In this document: positions 33,601-45,279 of the stretch, in pieces
Layout: the number at the start of each line of letters is the position of its first letter
How positions within the stretch are numbered: the stretch's first letter is position 1
From: Methylotenera sp.
GTDB lineage: Bacteria > Pseudomonadota > Gammaproteobacteria > Burkholderiales > Methylophilaceae
Length of the DNA stretch: 45,306 nucleotides
Assembly (NCBI GenBank): GCA_021732405.1
Contig: JAKFVB010000032.1
Coordinates: forward strand, 1-45,306
Direction: 5' to 3'
The notes under the pieces: generated by a model
The model's database searches: none
What the model was told of the DNA's origin: nothing
Seen by the model: only the letters and a program-made list of their open reading frames with translations
Made by a program: the position numbers and the translations under genes

Positions 33601-34048
33601 CTAAGTTGAGTTTTTGGCCTTTTTTGAGCATAAAGCTATGCCCTGCCAGATAAGCGACTGCTGGCAAGCGAATCAGCGCAGTGGCAATTGGCACAATCAC
33701 CACATCGCATTGGTTTTGGCTAATTTGGTACAAAGTAGCCAAGCGTTCTGAAATCAAATCAGGATGTGGCGAAAACACATCGTATGGCAGCGTTTCCCAA
33801 TCTGGCAGCAAACGTACCGTTAACGCTGGTTCAAAATAGGGGATTTCTTCTAATAGCCGCTGCGCTTCAAAAGCGTTGGATGTGATAACTACCAGTGGCG
33901 ATTTTTGAGTGGCAATTGTTGTGCTGTTTGTTGTGCTGTTTGTTGTATTTTGGCGACATGCAAGTAACGCTAGAGATAAGCTATCTAAGCCATTGGCAGC
34001 ATACGAAAAACGATTTTTTTGGCCTTGCTTGGGTGGAGTTAACTGCAT
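30623..34048 (-). CDS. mfd: Transcription-repair coupling factor Mfd
   Basis: An 1141-residue DNA translocase, normal for Mfd. The N-terminal UvrB-homology region (about 1-340) binds UvrA. The RNA polymerase-interacting domain has DPVVHEQHGVGRYKGL. The SF2 motor has Walker A CGDVGFGKTEVA, Walker B LAILDEEHRFG, motif III TLTATPIPRTLSMA and motif VI QLRGRVGRS, then the C-terminal autoinhibitory domain. It displaces stalled RNA polymerase and recruits nucleotide-excision repair. Oddity: near residues 36-46 a Thr/Asn/Ser stretch is encoded by a 12-base tandem repeat (33916-33946). A perfect TATAAT at 34111-34116 on the minus strand, without a clear -35, may be its promoter. Confidence 0.97.
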   Translation of the reverse strand: MQLTPPKQGQKNRFSYAANGLDSLSLALLACRQNTTNSTTNSTTIATQKSPLVVITSNAFEAQRLLEEIPYFEPALTVRLLPDWETLPYDVFSPHPDLISERLATLYQISQNQCDVVIVPIATALIRLPAVAYLAGHSFMLKKGQKLNLEALRHQCAQAGYHHVSQVISPGEFSVRGGLVDLFPMGSVFPFRIDLFDDEIESIRTFDVDTQRSLYPVPEIRLLPAREFPLDDKGIATFRSNFREQFEGDPQRATIYKNVSKGVASGGIEWYLPLFFELTSTLLDYLPENTTLCLHGNCDKAAQQFWTEANSRYRLLAYDTERPILKPEILLIKTDDFFAQTQNYAVITLSHEAKNPLPPLDIERRAEQPLHKLQAFISGNKKRILITAESLGRRETMSQLFTEHGIAMPTCETWAEFQASAAPLMLGVSPLHNGFYDDTTVITESELYSGTVRQQRRREKEKVRNTEGMLKDLSELHMNDPVVHEQHGVGRYKGLMNLDFGEGETEFLLLEYFGDDKLYVPVSQLFLISRYSGGPPESAPLHRLGSGQWEKAKKKALKQIRDTAAELLNLYAQRAARRGHAFTLSLKDYEAFCEGFPFEETPDQLEAIENVIKDMQSGRPMDRLVCGDVGFGKTEVALRAAFVAVMGGRQVAVLVPTTLLAEQHYQNFCDRFAEWPIKIAEISRFRSAKEQKQALADLAEGKVDIIIGTHRLIQKDVVFKNLGLAILDEEHRFGVRQKEQLKALRAEVDILTLTATPIPRTLSMAMEGLREFSVIATPPQKRLSIKTFHTYYSDGIIREAVMREFKRGGQVYFLHNEVDTIFVQKEKLEKILPEARIAIAHGQLRERELEHVMRDFYQQRSNILLCTTIIETGIDVPTANTIIMNRADMFGLAQLHQLRGRVGRSHHQAYAYLLTDEHRKITLQAQKRLDAIQLLEDLGAGFHLAMHDLEIRGAGELLGDSQSGEMQEIGFSLYSDMLNHAVKQLKAGKEPDLNAPLGVTTEINLHVPALLTNAYCPDVHERLVIYKRLANANSDDDLDSLQEELIDRFGLLPEQGEALMACHRLRIAAKPLGINKIDASDSAIQLHFAQTTEVDPVKLIDLLQRDRRCRMNGPDKLRVTVQLGNVAHRAEFVKTLLKEFA
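33916..33946 (-). repeat. 12-bp in-frame tandem repeat inside mfd
   Basis: The unit TTGTTGTGCTGT (plus-strand reading) occurs twice exactly and then for 7 more bases. Being a multiple of three, it encodes Asn-Ser-Thr-Thr repeats in a surface-like N-terminal stretch of Mfd and can vary in copy number without breaking the gene. Confidence 0.85.
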
Positions 34049-34210
34049 AAATGAGCTTGAAAATGACTTAGGTGCTTAAAAATGATTTGGCTAATAGTGA
34101 CTTATTACCTATTATAACCTTAAGCGTGGCGTTGCATTGCGCGCTAACAATAATTAAGCGGCGTTAGTCATTACAGCTGCAAATAATAAGTCTTGAGGAG
34201 CATCGCTAAC

Positions 34211-34888
34211 ATGAACGATAAACAGATTGTCGCGATTCATGCTGCCAATTACGTCAAAGATGGCATGCTGGTTGGCTTGGGCACAGGTTCTACTGCCAAT
34301 TATTTTATTGAAGAGCTAGCGCGCCGCCAGTGTGACGAAAACCTGAAAGTCACCACCATTGCCAGCTCAACCGTGAGCATGAATAAAGCGCAAAGTTTGA
34401 GCTTAAATGTCATTGCACTCACTCAAGTATCCGAAATAGATTTATATGTAGACGGTGCTGATGAAATCACGCCTGATATGACACTTTTAAAGGGTCGTGG
34501 CTATGATTTAGTGCTGGAAAAGTTGCTCGCAAAAGCAGCTAAACAATTTTTAGTGGTGGCCGATAATAGTAAATTAGTTAGCCGTATCGGTACCAATTTC
34601 GCTATCCCCATCGAAGTGATGCCAATGGCGTGGAAAGCCGCTAAACACAGCTTAGAGCAAGCAGGCGGCGTGGGTGATTTACGCCAGAACGTGGCTAAAG
34701 ACGGTTTATCTGTCACTTCTCACGGTAGCTTGGTGTTGGATATGGTTTTTGATAAAGCATTATCAGAAGCACAATTAAATCAACTCATTAACAACACGCC
34801 CGGCGTGGTTGAGCATGGTATTTTCTATGGCTTAGCAAGCGCAATACTCATTGCACATGAAGGCACTGTCACTGAAAATTGGGCCTAA
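34211..34888 (+). CDS. rpiA: Ribose-5-phosphate isomerase A
   Basis: Start chosen at ATG 34211 (225 residues), preceded by GAGGAG at 34195-34200; a TTG at 34193 overlaps that Shine-Dalgarno and is rejected. The enzyme interconverts ribose-5-phosphate and ribulose-5-phosphate in the pentose phosphate and, in methylotrophs, ribulose monophosphate regeneration pathways. Motifs: phosphate loop GLGTGSTA, catalytic DGADEI (Asp pair), then LLKGRGYDLVLEKLL, where most RpiA have KGGGAALxREK; the Lys and the catalytic Glu of the EK pair are kept. C-terminal NTPGVVEHGIFYGLA is typical. Divergent from mfd across a 162-base gap; the MltF-like gene follows 27 bases after its stop. Confidence 0.95.
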   Translation: MNDKQIVAIHAANYVKDGMLVGLGTGSTANYFIEELARRQCDENLKVTTIASSTVSMNKAQSLSLNVIALTQVSEIDLYVDGADEITPDMTLLKGRGYDLVLEKLLAKAAKQFLVVADNSKLVSRIGTNFAIPIEVMPMAWKAAKHSLEQAGGVGDLRQNVAKDGLSVTSHGSLVLDMVFDKALSEAQLNQLINNTPGVVEHGIFYGLASAILIAHEGTVTENWA

Positions 34889-34915
34889 TATTTGTTCATA
34901 CTTAACCACATTTTA

Positions 34916-36397
34916 ATGCCTAATTTACGCGATTTGTACCGCGTCTTATTGTCGGCATTTTTATTGTGTTTAATTGTATTACTCACCTCTTGCGACCAAC
35001 CCAGCAACAAAGTGGATGATGGCACTAAAGTAGTCATTAGCCCAACCGATGATAAAAACAGCGAAGTCATCACTTTTGTTACGTTAAACAGCCCTAATAC
35101 CTATTATGTAGATGGCGACAAAGAATTTGCAGGCCTTGAATACGATTTAACTCGATTATTTATCAAAGAATTGGGCGGTAATACACAACTTAAATTGATT
35201 GTAGCCAATAGTATTAACCAAGTATTGCCTGCAATTTTGAATAACAAAGCAGATATTGCGGCGGCGGATGTAACGATTACAGACGCACGCAAAGAAATTA
35301 TCGACTTCTCTATCCCCTACCAAGATGTGCAACAAGTGGTTGTGTACAACATTGAAAAAAACAAAGAAACGCGTGCAAAAGCACCAAAAAAATTAAAAGA
35401 TTTGGCGGGCTTATTAATTACCGTGCCAGCTGGCACTAGCTTTGTAGAGCGTTTAATCAAGCTACAACCTAAAGAATCTGGCCTAATTTGGGAGGAACGC
35501 TTGCGTGTGGGTTCTGAGCAATTGCTACAAGAGCTTGCGCGTGGCGAAATTGATTACACCATTGCTGACAGCCATTTGGTTTCTATTATGCAGAATTATT
35601 ATCCCAATTTAGGTGTCGCTTTTGCCATTGGCGAGCCCGAAAAAATTGCTTGGGCGTTACCAAAAAATGGCGACCCTGCGTTAAAGCAAAAAGTAGACGC
35701 GTTTTTTAGCAAAATTAAAAAAAATGGTGCGTTACGTAACTTAATCGATCGCTATCATGGCAACGCCAAGCGACTTAAACCTGTTGACGTGAAAGCTTTT
35801 TTAATTCGCAGCCGCACCTTGTTGCCTAAGTACAAGCGGCTTTTTCAGCAAGCACAAGAAATTACAGGGCTAGATTGGCGTTTAATCGCCGCCATTAGTT
35901 ACCAAGAATCGCATTGGGATACGTTTAATACATCACCAACGAATGTGCGTGGTTTGATGATGTTAACCGAAGATACCGCCGACTTAATGAAAGTTAGCGA
36001 CAGATTAGACCCCAAACAAAGTATTCCTGCTGGGGCTAAATATATTAATTTGCTAAAAGATACCATTCCCGACCGCGTGCCCGAGCCAGACCGCACTTAT
36101 ATGGCGTTAGCCTCTTACAATATTGGATACGCGCATGTAGAAGATGCGCGCGTGCTGGCGCAGCGTTTGAAACTAAATCCTGACAGATGGGCAGATGTGA
36201 AAAAAACTTTGGTGATGTTAAACGACCCAACTTATTACGTGAACGCAAAATATGGTTATGCGAGTGGCGGCGCGCCAGTCATTTTTGTCGAGTCGATTCG
36301 CAGTTATTACAATATTTTAGCGCGGTTTGAACCCAGTTATGATGACTCACAAAGTGGCTTCAAAGTCGCCAGTGCAGGTGCTTATCCACCGTATTAA
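34916..36397 (+). CDS. mltF: MltF-like membrane-bound lytic murein transglycosylase
   Basis: Start chosen at ATG 34916 (493 residues), as the upstream alternative is a TTG only 3 bases after rpiA. The N-terminus is a lipoprotein signal with lipobox LLTSC, lipidated Cys at 26. Residues about 45-285 form a periplasmic solute-binding (SBP_bac_3) domain, with ADIAAADVTITDARKEIIDF typical of it. Residues about 300-470 are an SLT lysozyme-like domain with catalytic Glu in ISYQESHWD, followed by GLMMLT and YMALASYNIGYAHVEDA. MltF cuts the glycan backbone of peptidoglycan, forming 1,6-anhydro ends; its binding domain is regulatory. The NVRGLMML segment replaces the common GxMQ(L/I) with Met-Met-Leu. 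Co-directional with rpiA. Confidence 0.92.
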   Translation: MPNLRDLYRVLLSAFLLCLIVLLTSCDQPSNKVDDGTKVVISPTDDKNSEVITFVTLNSPNTYYVDGDKEFAGLEYDLTRLFIKELGGNTQLKLIVANSINQVLPAILNNKADIAAADVTITDARKEIIDFSIPYQDVQQVVVYNIEKNKETRAKAPKKLKDLAGLLITVPAGTSFVERLIKLQPKESGLIWEERLRVGSEQLLQELARGEIDYTIADSHLVSIMQNYYPNLGVAFAIGEPEKIAWALPKNGDPALKQKVDAFFSKIKKNGALRNLIDRYHGNAKRLKPVDVKAFLIRSRTLLPKYKRLFQQAQEITGLDWRLIAAISYQESHWDTFNTSPTNVRGLMMLTEDTADLMKVSDRLDPKQSIPAGAKYINLLKDTIPDRVPEPDRTYMALASYNIGYAHVEDARVLAQRLKLNPDRWADVKKTLVMLNDPTYYVNAKYGYASGGAPVIFVESIRSYYNILARFEPSYDDSQSGFKVASAGAYPPY

Positions 36398-36405
36398 TGC
36401 TTAAA

Positions 36406-36443
36406 ACTTAACCAATATTTTAGGGTTAATTTTTTGGTTAAGT
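36406..36443. terminator. Inverted repeat between convergent mltF and serS
   Basis: ACTTAACCAA (36406-36415) and TTGGTTAAGT (36434-36443) form a perfect 10-bp stem with an 18-base AT-rich loop. It sits in the 54-base gap between the two converging stops. AT-rich and without a strong T run, so only a modest terminator candidate. Confidence 0.45.
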
Positions 36444-36451
36444 ATTTGCAA

Positions 36452-39069
<2,618 letters not shown>

Positions 39070-39118
39070 TTATTTTGCTTTGAATGTAAAAACGTATTTT
39101 ATGGCTTTAATGCAGATG

Positions 39119-40529
39119 TTACCAGTTAAAATCTTTACGGACACTAATAGAAAGTATTTGGCGCTCAAACGTATTTAAGTCGATATTTGAATCATTTTTT
39201 GTGTAACTATATTGCGGCCTAATTGACCAATCACGAGCAAACGTATAACGCAAACCTAATGTTGCATCATATTGGTTGTCTTCACGCTTGGTTAAAAAAC
39301 TCGGGTCATTTTCATCATTTTTGCGATTTTCAATACCTAGTGATGTCGTTAATTGTAAGCGCGCACCAATATTTAATTGTCCGCCCAAGCGCACGCCAAC
39401 AATATCTTGACTCAAAAAATTAACGCTTGAATCGTCTGCGTCTTCTCTGCCGCCATAAACGCTGGCAAAAACCACAGGCCTGAAATCATGTTGGAATACA
39501 TGCCCAACGTTAACACCTGCGATGCTTCTTTGGGCATTGCGAATACTGTTTCCTGCATAATTAATCTTGCTATATTGACCAAATGCGCCTGCCTGATTGA
39601 AGCTATCAATGTTATATAACCATTGTGCAGTAGCGCCATAAGCATGCCTAAAGCTTGAGGAATCTAAATAAAAATTGTTATTTTGCAGCGCAAATGAAAA
39701 ACTATTTTCATCCACTTTATATTGCAAGCCTAAATTAAGGTCTAAATTGCTGGTGTTAAATGTTGAAGTAGTTTGATTATCGCGATGCGCTAAATTAACC
39801 GCTCCAAAATATGCAAAATCATCATTTACTGGTTGACGAAACGATAAGCCAGTAGCGAGTTGCATAAAATTGGAAGACTGCTCACGACCATCTTGACCCA
39901 ATTCAAAAGCTACACCACTAAACAAGGGAACACTGATTGCATTAATATTCGGCGCGCTGCTGATATTTAGAATCTGCGCCCAAACCAAACTCTGCATAAG
40001 CACCAAAAGTCGTTGTAGTGCCCTCTAGTTTTTGAATCGCAGTTAATAAATTCTCAACCGTTTTTTTGGTTTGCGCATCTGGATTTAAAGCCAGCACGTT
40101 GTTAAATTCAGTTTTTGAAGCTTGGGTTTCACCCAACAAAAAATGTGCTTTAGCCATTTCTGTACGCGCATCTTTGTTATTCGGGTCTACTGCCAGTACT
40201 CGCTCTAAAGCAAAGGCACCGCGCGTTACATTGCCGCTTTCTACCCCTGCAAAACCAAACAAATAATCATAGTTAATATCCCCTGCACGGGCATCTTCTA
40301 GAGGTTCTAAGAGTAGATAAGCGGCTTTAAAATCGCCCTTGCGAATCAGCGCTTCAGCTTTTGTTAAAACAGCATCTAGTGCAGCAAGCGTTTGTGACGA
40401 AAATAAAATAGCAGCAAACATCACAAAAAACAGTGCGCTAAATTTAAGCGCTGTTGTTTTAAGTTGTAATTTTTCTAGTAAATAAAATGACGTTTTTTGA
40501 AGGTTAAGTTGTTGATTTAGGCGTTGCAT
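39119..40529 (-). pseudogene. Slam-like outer-membrane protein (TPR + beta-barrel), single-base frameshift
   Basis: Two overlapping minus-strand frames, 40529-39942 and 40006-39119, read as one gene interrupted by one extra base. The first gives a long leader ending QTLA (about 49), TPR repeats (LIRKGDFKAAYLLLEPL, ALERVLAVDPNNKDARTEMAKAHFLLGE) and the barrel entry FGAYAEFGLGADS. The second continues NISSAPNINAISVP and a run of amphipathic strands ending ISVRKDFNW with a terminal aromatic, as in outer-membrane barrels. Removing one T of the TTT at 39966-39968 joins them as GADS-NISSAPN, giving 469 residues. TPR plus barrel is the plan of surface lipoprotein assembly modulators (DUF560), which move lipoproteins to the cell surface. 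No substrate lipoprotein is adjacent. Real mutation or sequencing error cannot be told apart; the rest of both halves is intact, so any inactivation is recent. Confidence 0.75.
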
Positions 40530-40682
40530 TTATTGCCTGTTAATGACTAAATAATTGTTCAATAATAGTGGATTACCTATATTTAATAAAGTAAAAAGTT
40601 AACAGCAATACTATATGCGAATTTGTGTGCGAATTTTAATTGGTTTTAAAGATTAAATAATGCAAATGACTCAATAAAATAT

Positions 40683-41318
40683 TTACTCGCCCACAATATC
40701 TACGCCCTTTGGCGGTATAAACAGAAAAGTAGAATCTTGTAAAACAGGATTGCGCTCAACCGCATCAAAAGTAATCAATGTAATGTGATTAAAGCTATCA
40801 TGGAGTTCCATTTTATACAGTTTGTCATCTTTAAAACCCAACAACACGCGCTCAAATCCACTGTCTTTATCTTTAGGCAACGCCAAAACCCAAGTTAAGC
40901 CATCTTTGCGCGCCGCATTTTTTATCGTAAAACTTTTTTCTACCGCATCACCGCCAGCCAGCAAGGCGGCAGGGCTAGAACCCAGGGCTTTGCTTAACTC
41001 ACGAATGGTGACTTGTTCTAAATCAGTATCGTATAAAAAAACCTGTTTGCCATCGCTGATAATTTGCTGCTCATACGGTTTGGCATAATCCCAACGAAAT
41101 TTATTGGGGCGCTGCAACCGCATTGAGCCTTGCACTTCTTGAATTTTTCGCCCTTTTGTATCAGTGACCACTTGGGTAAATTTCGCGCGCATAGCTTCTG
41201 TATTTTTGAAGAAATCATGCAAGCTTGCTATGCCGTCTGCAAAACTGGTTTGTGCCGCTATTAAAAGCCCAGTTACTACTATTTTTTTAATCACTTGTTT
41301 TTTAATCACTTGATGCAT
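40683..41318 (-). CDS. lolA: Outer-membrane lipoprotein carrier protein LolA
   Basis: A 211-residue periplasmic chaperone with signal peptide ending TSFA (about 27) and the LolA half-barrel fold: [49 protein letters not shown], then [20 protein letters not shown] ending (here [17 protein letters not shown]). The Arg in KFRWDY corresponds to the conserved Arg43-type residue that controls lipoprotein release. It takes lipoproteins from LolCDE to LolB. The ATG at 41318 overlaps the end of ftsK by 17 bases; in-frame GTG codons at 41309 and 41294 are alternatives created by a 15-base tandem duplication. Co-transcription with ftsK is near certain. Confidence 0.93.
   Translation of the reverse strand: MHQVIKKQVIKKIVVTGLLIAAQTSFADGIASLHDFFKNTEAMRAKFTQVVTDTKGRKIQEVQGSMRLQRPNKFRWDYAKPYEQQIISDGKQVFLYDTDLEQVTIRELSKALGSSPAALLAGGDAVEKSFTIKNAARKDGLTWVLALPKDKDSGFERVLLGFKDDKLYKMELHDSFNHITLITFDAVERNPVLQDSTFLFIPPKGVDIVGE
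41283..41312 (-). repeat. 15-bp tandem duplication in the ftsK-lolA overlap
   Basis: TTTTTTAATCACTTG is present twice head to tail (41283-41297, 41298-41312, plus-strand reading). It gives QVIKK twice at the start of LolA, and the ftsK stop codon falls in one copy. The length is a multiple of three, so the lolA frame is kept. Confidence 0.9.
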
Positions 41319-43611
41319 TACCTTTTGCCAACACCTCTCTGTTACCGTTGCTTTGCATCGCAGAAACCAATCCTGCGCGTTCCATGTCTTCGATTAACCT
41401 TGCCGCACGGTTGTAACCAATTCTTAACTGACGTTGTACCGATGAAATACTGGCGCGACGGCTAGTTAACACAATATTCACTGCCTCATCATACAGCGGG
41501 TCTTTTTCTGCGCCATCGTCACTACTAAATTCGCCCGCTTCACCGCTTTCTGTTTCATTAGTCAAAATACCTTCAATATAATTCGGCTCGCCCGTGGCTT
41601 TTAAATGGTTCACCACTTGATGCACTTCATGGTCAGATACAAATGCACCATGAATGCGCATCGGGTAACCCGTGCCAGGCGGCATATACAACATATCACC
41701 TTGACCGAGTAACGCTTCAGCGCCCATTTGGTCTAATATCGTTCTTGAGTCAATCTTGCTGGATACCTGAAACGATATACGTGTGGGCACATTAGCCTTG
41801 ATTAAACCTGTAATCACATCCACCGATGGGCGTTGCGTTGCTAACACCAAGTGAATACCAGAAGCGCGGGCTTTTTGTGCCAAACGGGCGATAAGCTCTT
41901 CTACTTTTTTGCCCACCACCATCATTAAGTCAGCCAACTCATCAATTACCACCACAATCAGCGGCATCTCTTCTAATGGCTCTGGCGCATCTGGCGTAAT
42001 GCTAAAAGGATGAGGGATTTTTTCGCCTGCTTTATCAGCATCTTTAATTTTTTGGTTGTAACCCGCCAAATTACGTACGCCCAGGCTAGACATCAGCTTA
42101 TAACGGCGTTCCATTTCATTCACACACCAATTCAGCGCATTGGCTGCTTGGCGCATATCGGTCACCACTGGCGCCAGCAAATGTGGAATACCTTCATATA
42201 CTGATAGCTCTAGCATTTTAGGGTCAATTAAAATCATGCGCACTTGCGATGCATCGGCTTTATATAGCCAACTTAAAATAAGCGCATTAATCGCCACCGA
42301 TTTACCTGAGCCTGTCGTACCTGCAACCAGCACATGCGGCATTTTGGCTAAATCAGCCACCGCTGGCTTGCCCGCAATATCTTTACCCAAACAAATCGCT
42401 AGCGGCGAATTTACACTGGCATAAGCTTGGCTGCTCATAATTTCGGATAGATAAACAATCTGGCGTTTTGGATTAGGTATTTCTAAACCCATATAGGTTT
42501 TACCTGGAATCGTTTCTACCACACGCACACTGGCAACCGATAGCGCACGTGCTAAATCTTTAACCAAGTTAGTCACTTGGCTACCTTTTACCCCTGCTGC
42601 AGGCTCAAGTTCATAACGTGTAATCACAGGGCCTGGCTGGGCTGATAATACTTTTACTTCGATACCAAAATCCATCAACTTACGTTCAATTAAGCGTGAG
42701 GTAAAATCCAATGTTTCGGCTGATGGCAATTCCACTGTATTGTTGGCTACATCTAGCAAATGTAATGGTGGCAAGCTAGAATCTAAATCGGTCGCAAATA
42801 ATGCTGTTTGTTTTTCTTTTTGCACGCGCTCACTCTGCGCAATTTCAATCACGGGCGCTTTAATCTCAACTGGCGCACGGTCTTCCGTGCGTTTACGCTC
42901 CGCTTCTACAAACTCTTCACGTTTTTGCACAACCACTTTGCCCGCTTTTCTATCTTGCCAATCGTGGTATTTGTGATAGGACCAATCGTAAGCAGCGATG
43001 AGATTCTTACCTAACTTTTCGGTGATCATAATCCAAGACCAGCCAGTAAACAGGCTAAAGCCTACGGCAAACAACAGCAGCAACATCATGGTTGAGCCTG
43101 TAAAACCAAACATGGCACGCAACGCACCATCCACCGCATTGCCAAGCATGCCACCACCACTTAATGGCAATGTTGCTGGCAAGCTGATTAAATGCCCTGC
43201 TTCAAGCGCACAAGATGAAATGAGCAGCAAAGCAAAACCGACTAAATTGAATACTAAAAATGGGCGCTCTGAGATGGTTAACTCTAGCCGCAAATAAATC
43301 AGCCACATGCTATAAAACGCTAAAACCACCCACCACCATGCTGAAAAACCAAATAAATACAACAACATATCCGCAATCCACGCACCGACTGAGCCACCTG
43401 CATTTTGGATGATGGCGTTATCGGAGGCCATATGCGACCACGATGGATCTTGGTTATGATAGCTGATTAAAATGACTGCTAGATATAAGCCAACTAACAC
43501 CAAGCCTAGCCACCACGCCTCACGCACAAGGCTTGCGCCATGTTGTTGCGATGGACTGGGTGGCGCTTGCAAGCGACCATTCACTGCTGAAGATTTTTTA
43601 TTAAAAAACAA
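41302..43611 (-). CDS. ftsK: DNA translocase FtsK
   Basis: A 769-residue septal DNA pump, much shorter than E. coli FtsK (1329) because the linker is only about 75 residues (about 205-280). The N-terminal part has four membrane helices (about 33-50, 80-103, 118-135 and 172-192). The motor has Walker A GTTGSGKS (431-438), Walker [14 protein letters not shown] (about 552-564) and [23 protein letters not shown]. The C-terminal gamma winged helix (about 700-765) has [28 protein letters not shown], which reads KOPS sites. It moves chromosome ends and activates XerCD at dif. First gene of the ftsK-lolA-rarA-serS string, with its own promoter. Confidence 0.97.
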   Translation of the reverse strand: MFFNKKSSAVNGRLQAPPSPSQQHGASLVREAWWLGLVLVGLYLAVILISYHNQDPSWSHMASDNAIIQNAGGSVGAWIADMLLYLFGFSAWWWVVLAFYSMWLIYLRLELTISERPFLVFNLVGFALLLISSCALEAGHLISLPATLPLSGGGMLGNAVDGALRAMFGFTGSTMMLLLLFAVGFSLFTGWSWIMITEKLGKNLIAAYDWSYHKYHDWQDRKAGKVVVQKREEFVEAERKRTEDRAPVEIKAPVIEIAQSERVQKEKQTALFATDLDSSLPPLHLLDVANNTVELPSAETLDFTSRLIERKLMDFGIEVKVLSAQPGPVITRYELEPAAGVKGSQVTNLVKDLARALSVASVRVVETIPGKTYMGLEIPNPKRQIVYLSEIMSSQAYASVNSPLAICLGKDIAGKPAVADLAKMPHVLVAGTTGSGKSVAINALILSWLYKADASQVRMILIDPKMLELSVYEGIPHLLAPVVTDMRQAANALNWCVNEMERRYKLMSSLGVRNLAGYNQKIKDADKAGEKIPHPFSITPDAPEPLEEMPLIVVVIDELADLMMVVGKKVEELIARLAQKARASGIHLVLATQRPSVDVITGLIKANVPTRISFQVSSKIDSRTILDQMGAEALLGQGDMLYMPPGTGYPMRIHGAFVSDHEVHQVVNHLKATGEPNYIEGILTNETESGEAGEFSSDDGAEKDPLYDEAVNIVLTSRRASISSVQRQLRIGYNRAARLIEDMERAGLVSAMQSNGNREVLAKGNASSD

Positions 43612-43651
43612 ACTGTTAGAAACCTATTGATAAAAGAAGATAATTTTATTT

Positions 43652-43660
43652 ATTATAGCA
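43652..43660 (-). promoter_or_regulatory. Extended -10 promoter for ftsK
   Basis: On the minus strand TGCTATAAT, a perfect TATAAT with the TGn extension, 40 bases upstream of the ftsK start. Extended -10 promoters need little -35 sequence, and the -35 region here (TGCTTT) is poor. Confidence 0.6.
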
Positions 43661-43697
43661 AAATCAAATTGCACAAAGCATGTCTATCTAGCGTTAT

Positions 43698-43722
43698 GTG
43701 AATTAATATTTAGACAATTCAC
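43698..43722. promoter_or_regulatory. Palindromic operator candidate upstream of dps
   Basis: GTGAATT (43698-43704) and its exact reverse complement AATTCAC (43716-43722) flank 11 bases. A possible promoter overlaps it: -35 TAGACA (43711-43716), 17-base spacer, -10 TAAGAT (43734-43739). The site would suit a dimeric regulator acting on dps, or on ftsK on the other side. It does not match the ATAG repeat pattern of OxyR. Confidence 0.5.
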
Positions 43723-43766
43723 GTTAAGCAAATTAAGATAATATTGATCGATTAAAGGAGCACCAA

Positions 43767-44231
43767 ATGGATACAGGCATCAAAGAAAAAGATAGAAAAG
43801 TCATCTCAAAAGGTTTATCAAATTTATTAGCTGATACTTACAGCTTATATTTAAAGACACATTATTTCCATTGGAATGTGACAGGGCCAATGTTCAATAC
43901 ATTACATTTAATGTTTGAAGCGCAATATACAGAGCTTGCCCTAGCGGTTGACCTGGTAGCCGAGCGTATTCGCTCATTAGACGTTTATGCGCCTGGCACT
44001 TACAGCCAATTTGCCAAGCTTAGTTCTATTAAAGAATCAGACGGCGTGCCAAAAGCCAACGATATGATTGCTGAATTAGTCGCTGGCCACGAAGCCGTCT
44101 GCCGCACCGCACGCAGCGTATTCCCAGCATCAGAAGCCGCATCCGACGAAGCGACAGCAGATTTACTCACACAGCGCTTGCAATTGCATGAGAAAACCGC
44201 TTGGATGTTGCGTAGCTTGCTAGAAAAATAA
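43767..44231 (+). CDS. dps: Dps-family DNA-protecting ferritin-like protein
   Basis: A 154-residue mini-ferritin that forms a 12-subunit shell, oxidises Fe(II) with peroxide and stores it. The inter-subunit ferroxidase ligands line up as His35 ([10 protein letters not shown]), His47 (LHLMF), Glu51, Asp62 and Glu66 ([12 protein letters not shown]); Glu51 stands where E. coli Dps has Asp67. The N-terminus is short, with several Lys ([11 protein letters not shown]), which may bind DNA weakly. AAAGGAG (43754-43760) precedes the ATG at a good distance. It is divergent from ftsK and co-directional with trxB. Expression is likely stress-controlled, through the palindrome in its promoter region. Confidence 0.93.
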   Translation: MDTGIKEKDRKVISKGLSNLLADTYSLYLKTHYFHWNVTGPMFNTLHLMFEAQYTELALAVDLVAERIRSLDVYAPGTYSQFAKLSSIKESDGVPKANDMIAELVAGHEAVCRTARSVFPASEAASDEATADLLTQRLQLHEKTAWMLRSLLEK

Positions 44232-44298
44232 GCGACTTAACGCTTTATTTAACCCAAAAAAATTGCTTGAAAAACAAGTAATCGGCCTTATTTAGTAA

Positions 44299-45279
<981 letters not shown>

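Noticed and set aside
34111..34116. Perfect TATAAT on the minus strand as a firm mfd promoter
   Set aside because: The -35 positions at 16-18 base spacing are poor and there is no TGn extension, so it is mentioned under mfd but not listed as a feature.
39942..40006. Programmed ribosomal frameshift joining the two Slam-like frames
   Set aside because: Restoring the barrel needs a +1 shift at TCT-AAA-TAT; there is no canonical slippery sequence, no nearby rare-codon/stop pair at the shift point and no clear downstream structure. A simple indel or sequencing error is more economical.
40616..40636. Direct repeat TGCGAATTT twice (12-base period) between lolA and the Slam-like gene
   Set aside because: Only two short copies in AT-rich non-coding DNA; too little to call an iteron or operator. 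Nothing else notable is seen in this 153-base gap.
44262..44282. Hairpin between dps and trxB as a terminator
   Set aside because: The stem is AT-rich with a G-U pair and is followed by CGGCC and not by a T run.
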